Shown here piece by piece: positions 44,093-45,673 of a DNA stretch of 45,673 nucleotides. A program made the position numbers and the translations under genes. Under the pieces are notes generated by a model. It searched no databases, was not told the origin of the DNA, and worked only from the letters and a program-made list of their open reading frames with translations. The stretch is from an uncultured Clostridium sp. (GTDB taxonomy: Bacteria; Bacillota; Clostridia; TANB77; CAG-508): positions 1 through 45,673 of the forward strand of contig CAOKRC010000001.1 in assembly GCA_948471035.1 (NCBI GenBank), in the 5' to 3' direction. Position 1 is the first letter of the stretch; each line of letters begins with the position of its first letter.

Positions 44093-44753
44093 ATGGAAGA
44101 AAACGTGAAAGAAGCTAGTTTAATTCGGAAAAACATTTTTCTGGATGTTTTTAGGTTTATTAGGTACTGCTATTGTTGCTTGGTACACATATTCATCTGG
44201 ATTGTTTATTGATATTATTTTTAAAGGATACTTTAATATTTTATTGATTGCAGAATTAGTAGTTGTTGTTTTATTTTCATTGCTATTTAAGAAGCTACCA
44301 CCAACTATAGTTGGAATATTATACTTTGTATATGCTATGATAAATGGTGTTTCTTTATCTGTAATTTTTGTTGTTTTTGAATTAAATTCTATTGTATGGC
44401 TATTTGTAGCTAGTGCTCTTTTATTCGGTGGAATGGCTCTTTATGGCTATAAAACTAATAAAGATTTATCTAATTGGAAAACATTACTTTTTGGTGTACT
44501 AATTGTAGGTATTATTTTAAGTTTAATTAACTTATTCTTAGGTAATTCTACATTAGATATTGTTTTAGACTGGGTTATTTTATTTGTATTTTTTGGAATT
44601 ACTGCATATGATATGAATAAAATCAAAGCTTTACAATATGAAGCAGGTTTAGACCAAAATAAATTACACATATATGGTGCAATGGAATTATATCTTGATT
44701 TCATTAATATATTTTTACGAATGTTATCACTATTTGGAAAAAGAAAAAACTAA
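44093..44753 (+). CDS. Bax inhibitor-1/YccA family membrane protein (one CGGA recoding site)
   Basis: A 219-residue seven-helix membrane protein of the BI-1 (TMBIM) family, some members of which are pH-gated calcium leak channels. The start MEENVKEASLIGKTFFWMFL exists only with CGGA as Gly12: the strong AAAGGAG and ATG (44093) are in one frame and the conserved body (FLGLLGTAIVAWYTYSSG...) in the next. The C-terminal helices with ITAYDMNKIKALQYEAG and ELYLDFINIFLRML are standard. The zero-frame peptide would go astray after 11 residues. TTC|GGT elsewhere is out of frame. Confidence 0.9.
44126..44129 (+). other. CGGA +1 recoding site in the BI-1 gene
   Basis: TTA ATT CGGA AAA ACA. Gly12 links the ribosome-bound start to the conserved frame. 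Confidence 0.88.
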
Positions 44754-44804
44754 AATAATAAAAAAATATATAGCATATTACATTTATTTTTTTATTATTT
44801 TATC

Positions 44805-44828
44805 GGGGTCGATGAGAGCATCGACCCC
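44805..44828 (+). terminator. Palindromic repeat acting as terminator
   Basis: A perfect 10-bp GC-rich stem GGGGTCGATG / CATCGACCCC with an AGAG loop, followed by TACATTTT. It ends CCCCTACA like the MITE family and likely terminates the BI-1 gene. Confidence 0.65.
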
Positions 44829-44887
44829 TACATTTTATAATTATTATTCCTTAAATATCTCATTTTCTTAATATTTTCTTATAGGAC

Positions 44888-44916
44888 TTGCTACTTTTTT
44901 AAATTTGGTGTAATAT
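44888..44916 (+). promoter_or_regulatory. glmS promoter
   Basis: TTGCTA, 17 bases, TAATAT, about 65 bases before the ribozyme start. Confidence 0.5.
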
Positions 44917-44980
44917 AATATCATTAGTCGAAAGTTTATGTAAAACATTATTTATGAAAGGAGTTATGTTTTAGTTTTAA

Positions 44981-45115
44981 GCGCCTGAACAATGAATGTC
45001 ATTGTTGACGAGGGCAGAACTTATCGAAAATTTCGGCGGATGGTTCTGTGGCATTGGTTACTGTCATTAAATGCTAGCAAAAAGAAATAGTGATATTTTA
45101 ACAAATCTAGCAAAA
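44981..45115 (+). ncRNA. glmS ribozyme/riboswitch
   Basis: Self-cleaving RNA that uses glucosamine-6-phosphate as cofactor and shuts off glmS. Core blocks in order: GCGCCTGAAC at the 5' end, GTTGACGAGG, then TTATCGAAAATTTCGGCGGA, directly upstream of glmS. Cleavage is expected between 44980 and 44981. The 3' boundary is approximate; the P3-P4 part is less GC-rich than in Bacillus. Confidence 0.95.
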
Positions 45116-45168
45116 GTAACTTTTTACATACTTTCTACTTCCATATTATTTTTAGGAGGTTTTACAAT

Positions 45169-45673
45169 ATGTGTGGAATTGTAGGATATATTGGGGCAAA
45201 AAAGGCCTGCCCTATACTAATTAATGGTCTTTTGAAACTAGAATATAGAGGATATGATTCAAGTGGTATTTCTACTATGGAAAATGGCTATATTTCTAAT
45301 ATGAAGGATAAAGGAAGAGTAAAAAATTTATATAATTTAGATGGAATTAATGATTTAATAGGAACATCTGGTATTGCTCATACAAGATGGGCTACTCATG
45401 GAAAGCCATCTAAAGAAAATTCTCACCCTCATATGGATAATTCTAATACTTTTAGTGTTGTTCATAATGGAATTATTGAAAATTACCAAGAATTAAGAAA
45501 TGATTTAGAACAAAAAGGTTATAGTTTTAAATCTAGCACAGATACTGAAACTATTCCAAATTTAATTCATATGTATTATTCTAAAGATACAAATCATGAT
45601 GAAAAAAGATTTTTAAGAGCTGTTACATCTACTTGTAAAGACTTAAAAGGAAGCTATGCTATAGAAGTACTTT
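45169..45673 (+). CDS. glmS: Glutamine--fructose-6-phosphate aminotransferase, N-terminal part
   Basis: GlmS makes glucosamine-6-phosphate from glutamine and fructose-6-phosphate for cell wall synthesis. The visible 168 residues are the glutaminase domain: Cys2 nucleophile in MCGIVGYIGAKKA, LEYRGYDSSGIS, HTRWATHGKPS and VVHNGIIENYQELR, then TDTETIPNLI. AGGAGG at 45154-45159. Cut by the window end, no break seen so far. Confidence 0.96.
   Translation, partial: MCGIVGYIGAKKACPILINGLLKLEYRGYDSSGISTMENGYISNMKDKGRVKNLYNLDGINDLIGTSGIAHTRWATHGKPSKENSHPHMDNSNTFSVVHNGIIENYQELRNDLEQKGYSFKSSTDTETIPNLIHMYYSKDTNHDEKRFLRAVTSTCKDLKGSYAIEVL

Larger units (their letters stand above)
44754..44980. other. Intergenic region between the BI-1 gene and the glmS ribozyme
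   Basis: Contains the hairpin at 44805-44828 and the glmS promoter at 44888-44916. No gene seen. Confidence 0.6.

Noticed and set aside
7997..44129. CGG reassigned to another amino acid as a triplet
   Set aside because: Reassignment would not change the frame. Every site needs a +1 shift, and the zero frame leads to a stop or unrelated sequence.

Overview
The window is AT-rich DNA from a spore-forming member of the Bacillota, most likely an uncultured Clostridia lineage. The evidence is the sporulation gene set (spoVG with a sigma-H promoter, spoIVB, an alpha/beta SASP with a sigma-G-like promoter, yqfC-yqfD, pdaA), the Clostridia-type order yqfC-yqfD-ybeY-dgkA-era-yqzL-recO, an agr peptide quorum system and a glmS ribozyme. 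I see no tRNA, rRNA, CRISPR array or transposase.

The main result is a decoding anomaly. Twelve genes look broken by frameshifts. In every one the break is the same: an in-frame CGG codon, after which the conserved protein continues in the +1 frame as if CGGN (CGGA, CGGT or CGGC) were one four-base codon for glycine. I find 16 such sites, in spoIVB, two pilus ATPase-like genes, a Cof-type HAD hydrolase (2), recO (2), yqfD, pdaA, agrC, uvrC (2), a Bax-inhibitor-1 family gene and a duplicated small gene pair. The restored glycine often falls on a family-conserved position (HAD ASGR and GVAEAI, UvrC DISNISG, SpoIVB DVDTG). In the genes I recognise, no CGG is read as arginine, whereas CGG in the other two frames occurs many times without any shift. 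Two copies of one small gene give an internal control: both encode 91 residues, and where one has GGG (Gly) the other has CGGT. Only two ORFs break the rule (3160-3657 and 25064-25330). Both are unrecognised and foreign-looking, and +1 decoding would truncate each within five codons of its CGG.

Layout. 1-2514 (minus): recA, recX, scpA. 2515-5200: hairpin element, unknown ORF, PepV-type dipeptidase. 5480-8705: spoVG, murC and spoIVB. 8810-20344 (minus): one long Tad/type II secretion-like pilus operon with a CpaB-like protein, two CpaE/TadZ-like ATPases, a CpaF-like ATPase, a fused TadB/TadC-like membrane protein and a run of small pilin-like proteins. 20475-31966: HAD hydrolase, SASP, hpf, recO-yqzL-era, DUF3048 lipoprotein, DgkA-PAP2 fusion, ybeY, a 404-residue unknown, yqfD, yqfC and pdaA. 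32071-34175: two copies of a small gene plus DUF4160 pair around a HipA-like kinase. 34643-37657: agrA-agrC facing agrB-agrD. 37973-45673: RluA-type pseudouridine synthase, methyltransferase, hicBA, ispH, uvrC, hpt, Bax-inhibitor-1 protein, glmS ribozyme and the start of glmS.

Intergenic space holds several small palindromic repeat families, including a 98-99 bp MITE-like element with two full copies, and many strong bidirectional terminators that overlap stop codons.
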